A stretch of 64,000 nt of DNA, from IMG/VR virus record IMGVR_UViG_3300046501_000132, positions 1 to 64,000 of that record; one strand, 5' to 3'. The notes beneath the pieces are model-generated. The model was not told where the DNA came from, made no database searches, and saw nothing but the letters and a program-made list of their open reading frames with translations. The translations under genes and the position numbers were made by a program. Shown here in pieces: positions 1 through 8,010 of this stretch; within the stretch, counting starts at the first letter, position 1, and each line of letters opens with the position of its first letter. The stretch comes from a virus.

Positions 1-283
1 TATTTGTCATGGTCAGGAAATAGACCTTACAGCCATTTTTGAATCGAATCATATCCTTCAGAACCTGATCAACTTCCGTATACAGATCCAGAGAATCAAG
101 AATCTCGCGGAACAACTCACGCGGATGGCCGCTTTCTGGAGCATAGATGTAGGCCAGGGTTCCATTCGGCAGTAGCTCAGCGCTTTGAGCCATGAGAACC
201 AACTCAGCGGTGGAAACACCCACGGAACGTCCTGTCTTGCGTCCCTCAATCACATCATGAAGCTGATCAATATCAATATTCAT
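1..283 (-). CDS. Hypothetical protein, C-terminus cut by window edge
   Basis: An open frame runs from an ATG at 283 off the window edge, giving about 94 residues with no stop. Its start overlaps the end of the DUF4326 gene by 11 nt, as in the rest of this operon. The visible part begins MNIDIDQLHDVIEG and continues GRKTGRSVGVS, with no signal peptide, membrane segment or motif I recognise. The function is unknown and the missing C-terminus could change this. Confidence 0.7.
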   Translation of the reverse strand, partial: MNIDIDQLHDVIEGRKTGRSVGVSTAELVLMAQSAELLPNGTLAYIYAPESGHPRELFREILDSLDLYTEVDQVLKDMIRFKNGCKVYFLTMTN

Positions 284-548
284 AATCAAACAATCTATTC
301 TTGTTAGCTAATTCGACAAGTACATCCCCGTGACAGGCTTGAGGACTACACCAACAACCCAGCGTCTTTCCGCGAATCTCAGGAAGGGAATCCAGAAGAT
401 GAGGCTGTGTCTGTATCCACTTCCTGAACTTGGCGATTACTTCTTGCCGAGTCCCATCCTTTCCAATTTCAAAAGGATTGCCCCATTTGCTCGGTCTACC
501 AATATAGACGTCAAATGGGGCTTTCTTACAATGTACTACTTGGCTCAT
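273..548 (-). CDS. DUF4326 domain protein
   Basis: This 91-residue protein consists almost entirely of the small DUF4326 fold. Seen: an N-terminal VVHCKK, then GRPSKWGNPF, and a C-terminal LGCWCSPQACHGD with clustered Cys and His that could bind a metal. Known: the family is common in phages and bacteria, but I know of no settled biochemical role. It overlaps both neighbours and lies in the early minus-strand operon. The family call is firm; the function is open. Confidence 0.8.
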   Translation of the reverse strand: MSQVVHCKKAPFDVYIGRPSKWGNPFEIGKDGTRQEVIAKFRKWIQTQPHLLDSLPEIRGKTLGCWCSPQACHGDVLVELANKNRLFDYEY

Positions 549-873
549 TAATATTAGGTTTGCGCCGGGTCATAATCTCCACCAACTGCTTTCCCACCAT
601 ATCGCACATCCCCTTCGGCCAACGATCAAGGTTGGCCCGTTCGTCAACCTTGATCGTTTCTCCCTTAAATTCAAACACGATTTCTTCGTGCTTCAATTCT
701 CCCCGACGCACACGGACCCGGAATTCATTCACCAGTTCTCCATTTCCAACAAAGCAAGACAACCGATCAACGAGTTGGAAACGATCCAGAATCTTATTCA
801 CATGGCTAGCAACCCGGTTATCCGGAACTACAACCCCATTATCGCCATCGAATACAACCGTTAGCAGTTTCAT
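526..873 (-). CDS. Hypothetical protein
   Basis: This 115-residue soluble protein is not recognised. It opens MKLLTVVFDGDNG and is rich in charged residues, with KFxxK-like strands in the middle and a helical C-terminus. The ATG follows the upstream stop after one base, and the 3' end overlaps the DUF4326 gene by 23 nt, so translation is probably coupled. Confidence 0.65.
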   Translation of the reverse strand: MKLLTVVFDGDNGVVVPDNRVASHVNKILDRFQLVDRLSCFVGNGELVNEFRVRVRRGELKHEEIVFEFKGETIKVDERANLDRWPKGMCDMVGKQLVEIMTRRKPNINEPSSTL

Positions 874-874
874 T

Positions 875-1342
875 TCACTTAACCAGCTTCAGAACTTCAA
901 TGATCTTGGATGCGTTGTCGATCAAGTTTTGTAGAGTGATTTCACTCGGGCTGTTCAGCGCGTCTTGAAGCAGCCACTTCACACAATGATCGCGGGCTTC
1001 CTTCTCGGTGGCGAACTTGTAGACGCCAACACGATATACCAGATCACGCTCAATCGTGTAAGGACCAACACGCGGGGTGTCGTCGTCTTCCACAACTTCA
1101 ACAAATTCGTTCTCATCTTGAACAAGATCCAGAGCGCCATGGGGCCAACCGAAGGTATCGTTTTCCAAGAATCGAATACCAGCGTGATTCACTTCACCCA
1201 CGGTGAATACTTGAGGCTTGCCGACATATTGCACCATATCGTCAATACCACCCGCATCGAACCAAAGGTTAGCCCAACCTTCTTCCTTATCCACTCGCCG
1301 CGCCACGCGGACCTTTTCACCAACTACAAACTTATGAGTCAT
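875..1342 (-). CDS. Hypothetical protein with SH3-like N-terminus
   Basis: A 155-residue protein starting MTHKFVVGEKVRV. I place the start at 1342 because GGAAAG lies just upstream; a TTG 12 nt further up is possible. The first 80 residues (VGEKVRVARRV, then a Trp/Gly-rich part ending FGWPHGALDLV) look like a small SH3-type beta barrel, similar to the N-terminus of the gene at 7612-8010. The remainder is acidic and helical. No catalytic motif is visible; a nucleic-acid or protein-binding role would be guesswork. Confidence 0.65.
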   Translation of the reverse strand: MTHKFVVGEKVRVARRVDKEEGWANLWFDAGGIDDMVQYVGKPQVFTVGEVNHAGIRFLENDTFGWPHGALDLVQDENEFVEVVEDDDTPRVGPYTIERDLVYRVGVYKFATEKEARDHCVKWLLQDALNSPSEITLQNLIDNASKIIEVLKLVK

Positions 1343-1343
1343 T

Positions 1344-1478
1344 TCACTTTCCAAATTGGTTTTGGGTCAGGGCATCAATAGCCCAAACCACACCAGCCAC
1401 CAGCAGCAAAAATACGGCAACTCCATAGGAACCGCCGAGAATTGCACCGAACGCACCGCCTACAAATAGAGCCCACAT
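1344..1478 (-). CDS. Small membrane protein, 44 residues
   Basis: The ATG at 1478 lies one base after the stop of the upstream gene. The product is a single hydrophobic hairpin: FVGGAFGAILGGSYG, then VAVFLLLVAGVVWAI, then a short polar tail. The Gly-rich first segment could pack in a membrane. An in-frame start further upstream would overlap the neighbour by about 60 nt and is less likely. Function unknown. Confidence 0.6.
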   Translation of the reverse strand: MWALFVGGAFGAILGGSYGVAVFLLLVAGVVWAIDALTQNQFGK

Positions 1479-1479
1479 T

Positions 1480-1899
1480 TTACTTACCCAGACTTTCGAA
1501 AACCTTCTTGGCCAGCTTTCCGTCATAGCGCTGAGCAAAGTTTGTCTTCAGGTGAGCCATCCAATCCTTCAGAGCCTTCGGCTGGAGTTCTTGTAGAATC
1601 GCAACCAGGGCTTCTTCAGCCAGCTGTGCCGGACGCAGACTTTCAAGAATTTCCTTCTCGCGTTCCTTCAGAGCGACTACATCAGCTTCGACCTTGCCCT
1701 TGATGTGTTCAAGGGTTTCAACGACACCATCCAGGTGCTTCTTCACAACCTTCTGTACCGTTTCATCGGTCGGCGGTGTGGTGTTCGTACCAACCGGGTT
1801 CACATCAGAAAACAGATTGGTCATCACGCTATGCAGAAACTTATCCCCGCTCTTCAGCGCCTGGGTTCGCATTTCCTTGATCTTTTCAAACAGTTCCAT
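1480..1899 (-). CDS. Hypothetical helical protein
   Basis: This 139-residue protein begins MELFEKIKEMRTQALKSG. The middle (about residues 50-100) is a charged heptad-rich coiled coil, and the C-terminus carries Lys and Trp in a basic helix. It is the first gene after the promoter at 1929-1957 and is preceded by GAGAGG. No family is recognised. Confidence 0.65.
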   Translation of the reverse strand: MELFEKIKEMRTQALKSGDKFLHSVMTNLFSDVNPVGTNTTPPTDETVQKVVKKHLDGVVETLEHIKGKVEADVVALKEREKEILESLRPAQLAEEALVAILQELQPKALKDWMAHLKTNFAQRYDGKLAKKVFESLGK

Positions 1900-1928
1900 T
1901 TTAATCCTCTCGTTTTACATCTATAGCT

Positions 1929-1957
1929 ATTATACCCGACTATGTAAGCCGGGTCTA
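1929..1957 (-). promoter_or_regulatory. Sigma70-type promoter
   Basis: Reading the minus strand, TAGACC is followed by 17 bp and TATAAT. The -10 sits in the context GGTATAATAG, which recurs at the other minus-strand promoters here. It lies about 30 nt upstream of the gene starting at 1899. Confidence 0.6.
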
Positions 1958-1964
1958 TGCTTCA

Positions 1965-2135
1965 TTACTGAATCGCGTTTCTCAAATCTTGGACAAGACG
2001 ACAATATTCAACCGCGTTATACTTACTAACAACCAGCTGTCCCATATCGCTTGGATATACCGCATCCTTTTCAAAATCAAGGAAATCTTCTACAATAGAA
2101 CGTAGAACTGCAAGTTCAACATGTGCTGGGGCCAT
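1965..2135 (-). CDS. Small hypothetical protein, 56 residues
   Basis: The ATG at 2135 overlaps the stop of the P-loop kinase gene by one base (TAATG). The sequence starts MAPAHVELAVLRSIVEDFL and ends LVQDLRNAIQ; it is acidic and probably all helical. Coding is supported by tight packing and by the next gene's promoter lying just after its stop. Function unknown. Confidence 0.6.
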   Translation of the reverse strand: MAPAHVELAVLRSIVEDFLDFEKDAVYPSDMGQLVVSKYNAVEYCRLVQDLRNAIQ

Positions 2136-2674
2136 TAGTCAATGTCCTGGTGAATTAGTCTCTCAATATATTCAAGCATCTTTTCCGGGGCGCTGTTATC
2201 TGCTACGATCTCAACAAATGGAACTTGCAATTCCTGGAGCATCGTCAGAGCCTTATCGTCCAAGTCCTTAGCCTGTTCTTCCGTCTGGGTACGTCCAATC
2301 GGGACATACTTCTTCGTTCGCTTCAGGTAGAAGTTAATATTATTGTACTTGTTATGATAAGCAAGTACGATCTTTCTGAAATCTGCATCCGGGATATGAT
2401 AGTCATCTTTGCGATACAAGATGGAATTCAAAATCGCTCCATCTGTAATAGCAAAGTCTACCTGCCCCACTAACATCCTCAACCGGCGATCTTGCTCATC
2501 AAGTACATGAGTCTGTTGACTCAAACGTTCCCAATCTTTCTCGTAGGTGAGTTCTTTCGCATACTCGCGCACGAGTTCAACGTTATAATATCGGCGCTTC
2601 ATCAGCGAGTACAGCCCCGCTGCGTTTGTCGACTTGCCGGCTCCAGGTCCGGCGAACAGATCAATTACAATCAA
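2135..2674 (-). CDS. P-loop kinase/ATPase, AAA_28/NadR-like
   Basis: About 179 residues with a Walker A, FAGPGAGKST, right at the N-terminus and a kinase-like core (VREYAKELTY, a DEQDRR stretch, FAITDGAILNS). This matches the AAA_28/NadR-type P-loop fold common in large phages, whose members include nicotinamide riboside kinase domains. The best start is a TTG at 2674 overlapping the upstream stop (TTGA) with GGAG before it; a GTG at 2698 would add 8 residues. A link with the NAD operon at 47-50 kb is possible, but the substrate is not shown by the sequence. Confidence 0.75.
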   Translation of the reverse strand: MIVIDLFAGPGAGKSTNAAGLYSLMKRRYYNVELVREYAKELTYEKDWERLSQQTHVLDEQDRRLRMLVGQVDFAITDGAILNSILYRKDDYHIPDADFRKIVLAYHNKYNNINFYLKRTKKYVPIGRTQTEEQAKDLDDKALTMLQELQVPFVEIVADNSAPEKMLEYIERLIHQDID

Positions 2675-3153
2675 GCTGGCGTCTCCGAGATTTCCCACTT
2701 CATCACGACCCAGTTTCCACGAAGTCTGTTCTGTCGAATGCGCATCTCAGCTTTGGCCTTGGAGCTATACAATGCTGGGCAAGAAGAACGAAGACGACGA
2801 TTCGTGTGATATGATCCGGTGTCCAAATTCTTAATCACATAGAACACCGGCTCGGAAACTTCAATGTCCAGATTCACATCCTCTCTTTTAACCATACGGC
2901 TGCAGCAGGCTCCGATGTTCTCATCGTAGTATTCGATGAAGAAGTGTCTATCAAATTCTAGCAGAATGAAGCAAGTCTTCATGTAGCTGCCGGCATAGGA
3001 CGAGAACACAAACTCCCCCATTTTCTCGCCCTTGTCGTAGGATCGCTTGTAGTTATCCATCTCAGAGTGCAGGCGATCAATAAATCGCTTTGCCTGTTCA
3101 GACGTCAAAGCGTATCGTATAGCCTGTTCGGCCGTCATTGCGTTGTGGCTCAT
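2671..3153 (-). CDS. Hypothetical protein
   Basis: This 160-residue soluble protein starts MSHNAMTAEQAIRYAL. The N-terminal 50 residues are helical; the middle alternates aromatic beta strands (FVFSSYAGSYMKTCF, then HFFIEYYDENIG); the C-terminus is basic (RLRSSCPALYSSKAKAEMRI). No family recognised. It overlaps its upstream neighbour by 4 nt. Confidence 0.65.
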   Translation of the reverse strand: MSHNAMTAEQAIRYALTSEQAKRFIDRLHSEMDNYKRSYDKGEKMGEFVFSSYAGSYMKTCFILLEFDRHFFIEYYDENIGACCSRMVKREDVNLDIEVSEPVFYVIKNLDTGSYHTNRRLRSSCPALYSSKAKAEMRIRQNRLRGNWVVMKWEISETPA

Positions 3154-3332
3154 TCAAAAATTTCTTGGTTCAAAAGGTGGTCAATATTAGGCTTCGTCTC
3201 ACCATGCGCAAAAATAAGAAGATCGTAGGCCGCTGCGAATACATACGGCTTCAGATCATCTTGTCCCTCTTTGATTGTGAATCCGTTCCGCATGAAAATC
3301 TCGCGGATATCATCCTTGGATACCGGCCTCAT
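3150..3332 (-). CDS. Small hypothetical protein, 60 residues
   Basis: The gene starts and ends in 4-nt ATGA overlaps with its neighbours, which supports it as a real operon member. The sequence begins MRPVSKDDIREIFMRNGF and has a helix-rich, mixed-charge composition. Function unknown. Confidence 0.6.
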   Translation of the reverse strand: MRPVSKDDIREIFMRNGFTIKEGQDDLKPYVFAAAYDLLIFAHGETKPNIDHLLNQEIFE

Positions 3333-3532
3333 ACTACATCGACTCCATTTTCAAAAGTATCCAACGATTCCAAGCAGGTTAGCAAGGTATGAGGACAGAT
3401 ATAATCCAAATTATATTGATCCGTATCGCCGGGACGCGCGTAATAATCTCTGCTGGGAATAAGAATCGTCTTATTCATAGTAGATTTTTCAATAATGTCC
3501 TTTAGCGTGGAGACACTAATCGCACTCAGCAT
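3329..3532 (-). CDS. Small hypothetical protein, 67 residues
   Basis: Begins MLSAISVSTLKDIIEKS and is preceded by GGGA 8-10 nt before the ATG. It overlaps the upstream gene by 7 nt and the downstream one by 4 nt. It contains two Cys (ICPHTLLTC) but no clear metal motif. Function unknown. Confidence 0.6.
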   Translation of the reverse strand: MLSAISVSTLKDIIEKSTMNKTILIPSRDYYARPGDTDQYNLDYICPHTLLTCLESLDTFENGVDVV

Positions 3533-3873
3533 ATCACCGTCCCTGGAGGAACCGGAATCTTGCCGGTATCAAGCCACTGTCCAGGATAGTGTGGCATAAA
3601 TGGAGTCGGCGCTGGTGATGGCATCACAGGGAATTTCTTGTACATTTCTAGCAGGTCATCCAGGGTTGATGATTTCTTGACAACGGTCTTGTCTTCTTCA
3701 TTGACCTTCTTATCTTCCCAAACCGAATTATCATCAAGTCCAGGAGTGACCTTTTGATAGACAAGCTTCAGATGGTCAACGATCATCTTCCACTGGTCAG
3801 CAGTCGGTGTCTTACCATTTTCTAGTTCAACCCAACCTTGTAGCCAACGAGTAAATTCTTGTTCCGTCATCAC
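3526..3873 (-). CDS. Hypothetical protein with Pro-rich tail
   Basis: This 115-residue protein starts MMTEQEFTRWLQGWVEL. The N-terminal half is helical and acidic. The C-terminus is Pro-rich (FPVMPSPAPTPFMP, ending PVPPGTVIC). The family is not recognised. It sits in the overlapping small-gene operon upstream of 3329. Confidence 0.6.
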   Translation of the reverse strand: MMTEQEFTRWLQGWVELENGKTPTADQWKMIVDHLKLVYQKVTPGLDDNSVWEDKKVNEEDKTVVKKSSTLDDLLEMYKKFPVMPSPAPTPFMPHYPGQWLDTGKIPVPPGTVIC

Positions 3874-4469
3874 AGACCCTTCAACAATTCAATTACAACT
3901 TCTTTATGTTTAACTAAACTCATCACGAGTTTGGTAGCGTCACTCACGTCAACAGCACCGTTGCTCTCGATTAGGTCTTGGAGTTTCATCACAGACAAAT
4001 ATTTTTGTAGATCATCTTGAGTCTTGAAGAACTTACCATCCACATAGTAATGAACTTCACGTTCTTGGAATTTGAACACATTGGATGCTTCAATCGTCTT
4101 GATCTGACCGCTGGCGATTTCCCGCTCCAGCCATTCCGCGAATTCTTTCAGAGTCAAAGCGAATGGATGTACTGTTTCCAGAAATTCATTATTGATATCG
4201 ACAGCAAAAGATCGCGCACCCCATGTGGCTCTGAATGTACTTTTACCGAACCAACCGTGGCGGCGTCCGCGTTCTAGATAATTCTCGATTGCTAGCTTGG
4301 CATCCGCGATTCCGTCTTTGTCTTTAAAGACCCAAACGTAAAATCCTTCCTTAATGTCAAACGTCACAACCACATTAGCAACGGTGGGTTCCCTATCAAA
4401 TCCTTCATCGCGGGATGCAACCAGGGCTTCGCTGACAACGGCATTATAGATATCATTAACAGTCTTCAT
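3870..4469 (-). CDS. Hypothetical protein
   Basis: This 199-residue protein starts MKTVNDIYNAVVSEALV. Residues 30-120 look like a mixed alpha/beta domain with conserved-looking aromatics (GFYVWVFKDKDG, RRHGWFGKSTFRATWG). The C-terminal third is helical with repeated short hydrophobic helices. No catalytic motif recognised. It overlaps the membrane protein gene by one base. Confidence 0.65.
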   Translation of the reverse strand: MKTVNDIYNAVVSEALVASRDEGFDREPTVANVVVTFDIKEGFYVWVFKDKDGIADAKLAIENYLERGRRHGWFGKSTFRATWGARSFAVDINNEFLETVHPFALTLKEFAEWLEREIASGQIKTIEASNVFKFQEREVHYYVDGKFFKTQDDLQKYLSVMKLQDLIESNGAVDVSDATKLVMSLVKHKEVVIELLKGL

Positions 4470-4753
4470 TATTCTTCCTTTTGTTTAACTACATTGATCC
4501 GATCAAGACGGTCGATGAACCGCCGCATGTAATAGAAAATCGACAATATCACTAGTCCGGTATTCGCAACTGGGATAAGCCCCAACAGGAATCCACATGC
4601 GATATGGGCATAGGTCATGCTATACCTCAGAGGCAACGCAGACAAAGCATCACTAGAGTCGCGCTTACGCATTGCCGTCTCAAATGGCAATAGAATTGCA
4701 CAGAGAACTGCGCTGATCAGGTAGAAAATCTCAATTACAATAATAAGGTCCAT
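4469..4753 (-). CDS. Membrane protein with three predicted segments
   Basis: 94 residues from the ATG at 4753, chosen because AGGAG lies 5 nt before it; a GTG at 4759 is an alternative. Hydrophobic segments are near residues 1-22, 45-65 and 66-80, separated by a basic loop (FETAMRKRDSS). The tail is charged. It is the first gene of the transcript from the palindromic promoter just upstream. Function unknown. Confidence 0.65.
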   Translation of the reverse strand: MDLIIVIEIFYLISAVLCAILLPFETAMRKRDSSDALSALPLRYSMTYAHIACGFLLGLIPVANTGLVILSIFYYMRRFIDRLDRINVVKQKEE

Positions 4754-4773
4754 CTTCACTCCTATTAACGAAA

Positions 4774-4814
4774 AACATCCATAGTATTATACTATGGATG
4801 TTCTCGAAAGTCTA
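4774..4814 (-). promoter_or_regulatory. Promoter with -10 inside a perfect inverted repeat
   Basis: Positions 4774-4802 form a perfect inverted repeat of two 13-nt arms around TTA. On the minus strand the centre reads TATAAT, with TAGACT 17 bp upstream (4809-4814). The arrangement parallels the palindromic promoter at 8038-8079. The palindrome could be an operator or an RNA hairpin. Confidence 0.6.
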
Positions 4815-4818
4815 CTAC

Positions 4819-5271
4819 TCAGTATGAATTCAGTGCCTCTTTCAGTTCCAGATACATACGGTTGTACTTCTGGAGGCGCTTGAAATCCTTTTCCGTCAAG
4901 CCCTTGAGCCGACGAATATCTGAGTTGTGTTGAAGATCACACAACTTAACTCGGATGGAATCAGGAGAAGATTTGACCCTCTCCATATATTCCTCATAGG
5001 TTTCTCCGGGGAACTTCGTGAGATTGCGGATACCCTCAATAACACGGTCGGTGAAACCCAGTTCCTTCAGTTCAGCAAACGTGGTTCCAGTATCCTCAAC
5101 AAGATCGTGACCCACCGCGATGCAGTTCAGTTCCTCATCATCGGTCCTCAGCTTGTGCATCACAGCAAGAGTATGGAGGATATAGGGCTTCCCAGCCTTA
5201 TCATACTGACCTGCGTGACGGGTCACAGCCAGAACCAGCATCTTGCTGAGTTGTTCGCCTTGTTTTAGCAT
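4819..5271 (-). CDS. HD-domain alarmone hydrolase, MESH1/SpoT-like
   Basis: A 150-residue protein made of one HD hydrolase domain. Seen: the first His in TRHAGQYDKAGKPYILH, the HD pair in GHDLVEDTG (HDxxEDT is typical of SpoT/MESH1 hydrolases), and a C-terminal metal Asp in KLCDLQHNSD. There is no synthetase domain, so it should only hydrolyse. Known: this family removes the 3'-pyrophosphate from (p)ppGpp and, in some antitoxins, acts on (p)ppApp. Inferred role: blunting the stringent response or alarmone-based toxins during infection. Confidence 0.85.
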   Translation of the reverse strand: MLKQGEQLSKMLVLAVTRHAGQYDKAGKPYILHTLAVMHKLRTDDEELNCIAVGHDLVEDTGTTFAELKELGFTDRVIEGIRNLTKFPGETYEEYMERVKSSPDSIRVKLCDLQHNSDIRRLKGLTEKDFKRLQKYNRMYLELKEALNSY

Positions 5272-5281
5272 ACCTTATCCT

Positions 5282-5623
5282 TTATAGTTGCTTTTCGATC
5301 AGATCGGCAATTTGTTCGAACGGCATATGTTCAAAATCGTTCAAACTCATCAGCGATTGTCGTCGTCCTTTGTGGACGACCGACAACGAATCTTTAATAT
5401 TCGCCCACCGCTTTACTTCTTCCGGCAGCCCATACTTCTCGCCCAGATACCGAGTGGGATCAGTTTGAGTCTCGGCAATATTAGGATTCATCACAGCGTG
5501 GACGTTGCAAAGCACCCCAAGAACACACATGCTTCCATCCACATCGCGGAGCATTCCTTGACTTTGCTCAATCTCACCGCTTCGCAGCTGACGAATCCAT
5601 TCTTTCTTGACGGAGGGTTTCAT
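5282..5623 (-). CDS. Conserved phage hypothetical protein
   Basis: 113 residues from the ATG at 5623, which has a strong GGAGGAAAG site; an ATG at 5671 would add 16 residues. The N-terminus MKPSVKKEWIRQLRSGE with a following CVLGVLCNV matches a small protein seen in many phages and bacteria, whose function I do not know. The C-terminus (SLMSLNDFEHMPFEQIADLI) resembles a short helical repeat. Confidence 0.7.
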   Translation of the reverse strand: MKPSVKKEWIRQLRSGEIEQSQGMLRDVDGSMCVLGVLCNVHAVMNPNIAETQTDPTRYLGEKYGLPEEVKRWANIKDSLSVVHKGRRQSLMSLNDFEHMPFEQIADLIEKQL

Positions 5624-5672
5624 CTTTCCTCCAACCGTATTTTGAATCGTCTTATTAACGCTGGTTGCCATA

Positions 5673-6869
5673 TCAACCCTTCTTCAGCAGATAGCTGTTG
5701 GAAATCGCCTTAAATGAGAATTCCGAAGGATATGAACCATCGCTGTTCGACTTGAACACAACACCTTCACGCTTCACACCTTGGTTCATACCCGGACCTT
5801 CCGCATAATCCAAAATCTTCTGAACCACGTCTCGCATCGTCTCTGGAGTCATCTCACCAAATTGATTGGAAAGATCCATCGCCTGATCCAGCACCGGAAC
5901 GTATTCCAGGCCCAGTTCGAAAGCAATAGCACGAGCCATCGACGGACGCATATACTTCTGGGCATCAATATCGAAGACATCATACACGTAGAATTGGAAG
6001 TCTTCCACCTTCTCATAATTCTCTTGAATCGAAGGGCCGATGAGTTCGCCTTGAACGGCTACGTTCATATTCAGCTTCCTCAGATTCTCCAGAATTCCTT
6101 CCTTCTTCACGAAATTGCTGAAGTGGTTGCTGTGGTTTGGATCCAGTTGGATGTTCCGCGAGCACAGGCCGTCCAGATACTCCGGAGCCTTGTTATAGCC
6201 GAACATCTTACCAATCTTATACACCAGCTTCTTCAGAGCGCCCATCTTGCGCAGTTGACGAGTCTCGATGTCCTTCCAAGCGTAATCAAAGTGATCCGAA
6301 CGGTCGTTGATGTGGAATACTGTCATCGAAGACCCATCAAGCTTGATCGTAACTTCAAAAGTCTCGTTCTTGTGCTTGGGCAGTTCATTGATGTAGTTCT
6401 GCACACGTTCCTGGTCCGTCTTACGGATGAACGATGGGAACGGTTTGGCACCAGCGGTCTTACCTCCCATACCACCACCGCCGTTACCTTGCGATTCCGA
6501 CAGACTCTCCCACTTTTCAATCTTCAGCAGTTCGGTAACGTCATCACCTTCTTGCGGATTTTTGATCTCAGGAAATTCCTTCAGCGGCAGAGTCAGACCT
6601 TGAGAAATCTGCTTACGCAGCTTGATCGTCTTCAGACGCATACCGCGCTTGTCACCCCAGTTGATGAATCGTTCTTCAAACGATGCAAAACGTGGGTCTT
6701 CCGCGTTTAGAAACGAGTCGATCTCAAAATAGATGCAAAGATCACCCACATTATAGTTACCCTTCTGAGTGACCACGGTCCAACCAAGAACATCCACCGC
6801 TTCGATCAGATCAGCGCCGGGAATCGGACGGATGTTTTGAATCTTTTGAATTGTTGCAAGTTTTCTCAT
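5673..6869 (-). CDS. RNA ligase, DRB0094/Rnl5 type
   Basis: This 398-residue protein has the N-terminal OB-like domain of the Deinococcus DRB0094 ligase (MRKLATIQKIQNIRPIPGAD, then GNYNVGDLCIYFEID). A nucleotidyltransferase domain follows: motif I KLDGS with the adenylated Lys near 176, motif III GELIGP, motif IV REGVVFKS and motif V FSFKAIS. Known: such ligases seal nicked RNA or RNA in duplexes. A Gly-rich linker (about residues 128-137) joins the domains. It is encoded far from the kinase and Rnl1-like ligase at 60-62 kb, so the phage has two ligase families. Confidence 0.88.
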   Translation of the reverse strand: MRKLATIQKIQNIRPIPGADLIEAVDVLGWTVVTQKGNYNVGDLCIYFEIDSFLNAEDPRFASFEERFINWGDKRGMRLKTIKLRKQISQGLTLPLKEFPEIKNPQEGDDVTELLKIEKWESLSESQGNGGGGMGGKTAGAKPFPSFIRKTDQERVQNYINELPKHKNETFEVTIKLDGSSMTVFHINDRSDHFDYAWKDIETRQLRKMGALKKLVYKIGKMFGYNKAPEYLDGLCSRNIQLDPNHSNHFSNFVKKEGILENLRKLNMNVAVQGELIGPSIQENYEKVEDFQFYVYDVFDIDAQKYMRPSMARAIAFELGLEYVPVLDQAMDLSNQFGEMTPETMRDVVQKILDYAEGPGMNQGVKREGVVFKSNSDGSYPSEFSFKAISNSYLLKKG

Positions 6870-7030
6870 TCTTCTTCCTTAATATTATCAATCCATTCAT
6901 CAAGGTGCTCTCGGACTTCCTCAAGAGTATCCACCGGAGGTGAGATCACAACAGCCCGAAAGGCGGGGCCGCTGTGGGATAGCTTGATGACCTTACGCCA
7001 ACGCTCGGCGTCTTTCTGGTCGTCAGTCAT
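6866..7030 (-). CDS. Small hypothetical protein, 54 residues
   Basis: Found in the gap between two larger genes. The ATG at 7030 and the stop at 6866 both form 4-nt ATGA overlaps with the neighbours. The sequence starts MTDDQKDAERWRKVIK and ends WIDNIKEEE; it is acidic and helical. The overlaps make it a likely real gene; function unknown. Confidence 0.65.
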   Translation of the reverse strand: MTDDQKDAERWRKVIKLSHSGPAFRAVVISPPVDTLEEVREHLDEWIDNIKEEE

Positions 7031-7242
7031 AGGTTAGTACGACCTTTCTTGACTGCTTCCCGGACACGCCACATCGGATCATACTTGTCCATAAGTTTCT
7101 CCAGAATGGCGATTAGAATATACAAGCCAAGCTCGATATATACAGGAATGAATACCAGCCACCAAGACCAGTCGATTGTCCCAACCAACTTCAGAACAAC
7201 GAAGATGATCAGGAAAATATTAAGCAGACTCAGATTCTTCAT
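7027..7242 (-). CDS. Small membrane protein, 71 residues
   Basis: Two hydrophobic segments, roughly residues 5-23 (LNIFLIIFVVLKLVG) and 28-48 (WLVFIPVYIELGLYILIAIL), are followed by a basic cytoplasmic-type tail (VREAVKKGR). It overlaps the upstream gene by 23 nt. Function unknown. Confidence 0.65.
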   Translation of the reverse strand: MKNLSLLNIFLIIFVVLKLVGTIDWSWWLVFIPVYIELGLYILIAILEKLMDKYDPMWRVREAVKKGRTNL

Positions 7243-7630
7243 CTTTCACTTTCGGTTGTACTTCTTCAACAATCGGACCAGGCGGCGGAAGTTCCGTAAC
7301 AACTTGGGCAAACAATTGATTCAATCGGTCGGTATAAACAAAGTCAAAGCTAGCAAACTTGCCGTGGCCTTTCAGCTTCAGAGTGATGTTTTCGCCCTTG
7401 AAAAGATCAAAACCTTGATACTTAGACATCAGACCGCGCAGGAGTTGCTTGATCTGAACCACAAGCATCGAATTCATGACGGTGCCGCTGTCATAGATTC
7501 GCTTCTTGATCATCTTGAGTTCGAGCAGCAGTTGCTTCGCTGCTTGCAGTTCAAGTTCTTCAAGAGTCGGTTCGAATTCTTCAATGTCGATGGATTCGGC
7601 AACATCGGCCATTACTTGAGCTTGAGACAT
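7220..7630 (-). CDS. Hypothetical protein
   Basis: This 136-residue acidic protein starts MSQAQVMADVAESIDIEEF; an inner ATG 18 nt later is an alternative start. A helical region spans residues 20-75 and a beta-rich part around residues 80-110 (ENITLKLKGHGKFASFDFVY), and the tail is acidic. It overlaps the next gene's stop by 19 nt. No family recognised. Confidence 0.65.
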   Translation of the reverse strand: MSQAQVMADVAESIDIEEFEPTLEELELQAAKQLLLELKMIKKRIYDSGTVMNSMLVVQIKQLLRGLMSKYQGFDLFKGENITLKLKGHGKFASFDFVYTDRLNQLFAQVVTELPPPGPIVEEVQPKVKDEESESA

Positions 7631-8010
7631 ACTTCCTTCAGTTCCTGCAGCTTGGTAATTTGTTGATCAATGGTATCTGGGGTGATGTTAAAAACATCGA
7701 AATATACAGTGATGTCTTTGTACATTTGAGCCAGAACCTCACGACGATTCTTGAATCTGGTGAAGCCGTCCATCACATATTCTTTAACGATGGTCTCTTG
7801 GATCTTCACCGAACCAAGGAGACTCGGCTTCAACCAACTGTCTCGGAAATATAGCTGTTTGTCGTCTTCAAATTTGACTCGGAATGCATCTTGTGTGATG
7901 CCGATGATTTCACCTTCCTTACCAAGATACGACTCCAGCTCAATCCGATAAATCGGATCGCCTGGGTGAATAGTTGCCACCCGCACAATACTACCTACAC
8001 TAAAACTCAT
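7612..8010 (-). CDS. Hypothetical protein with SH3-like N-terminus
   Basis: This 132-residue protein starts MSFSVGSIVRVATIHPGD. Residues 1-65 resemble a small barrel that recognises a ligand through aromatic residues (GKEGEIIGITQDAFRVKFED), comparable with the N-terminus of the gene at 875-1342. The rest is helical. It is the first gene after the palindromic promoter at 8038-8079. Function unknown. Confidence 0.65.
   Translation of the reverse strand: MSFSVGSIVRVATIHPGDPIYRIELESYLGKEGEIIGITQDAFRVKFEDDKQLYFRDSWLKPSLLGSVKIQETIVKEYVMDGFTRFKNRREVLAQMYKDITVYFDVFNITPDTIDQQITKLQELKEVCLKLK

Noticed and set aside
5781-6710. 309-residue ORF on the plus strand
   Set aside because: It is the complement of the RNA ligase gene; composition is not protein-like and no ribosome site fits.
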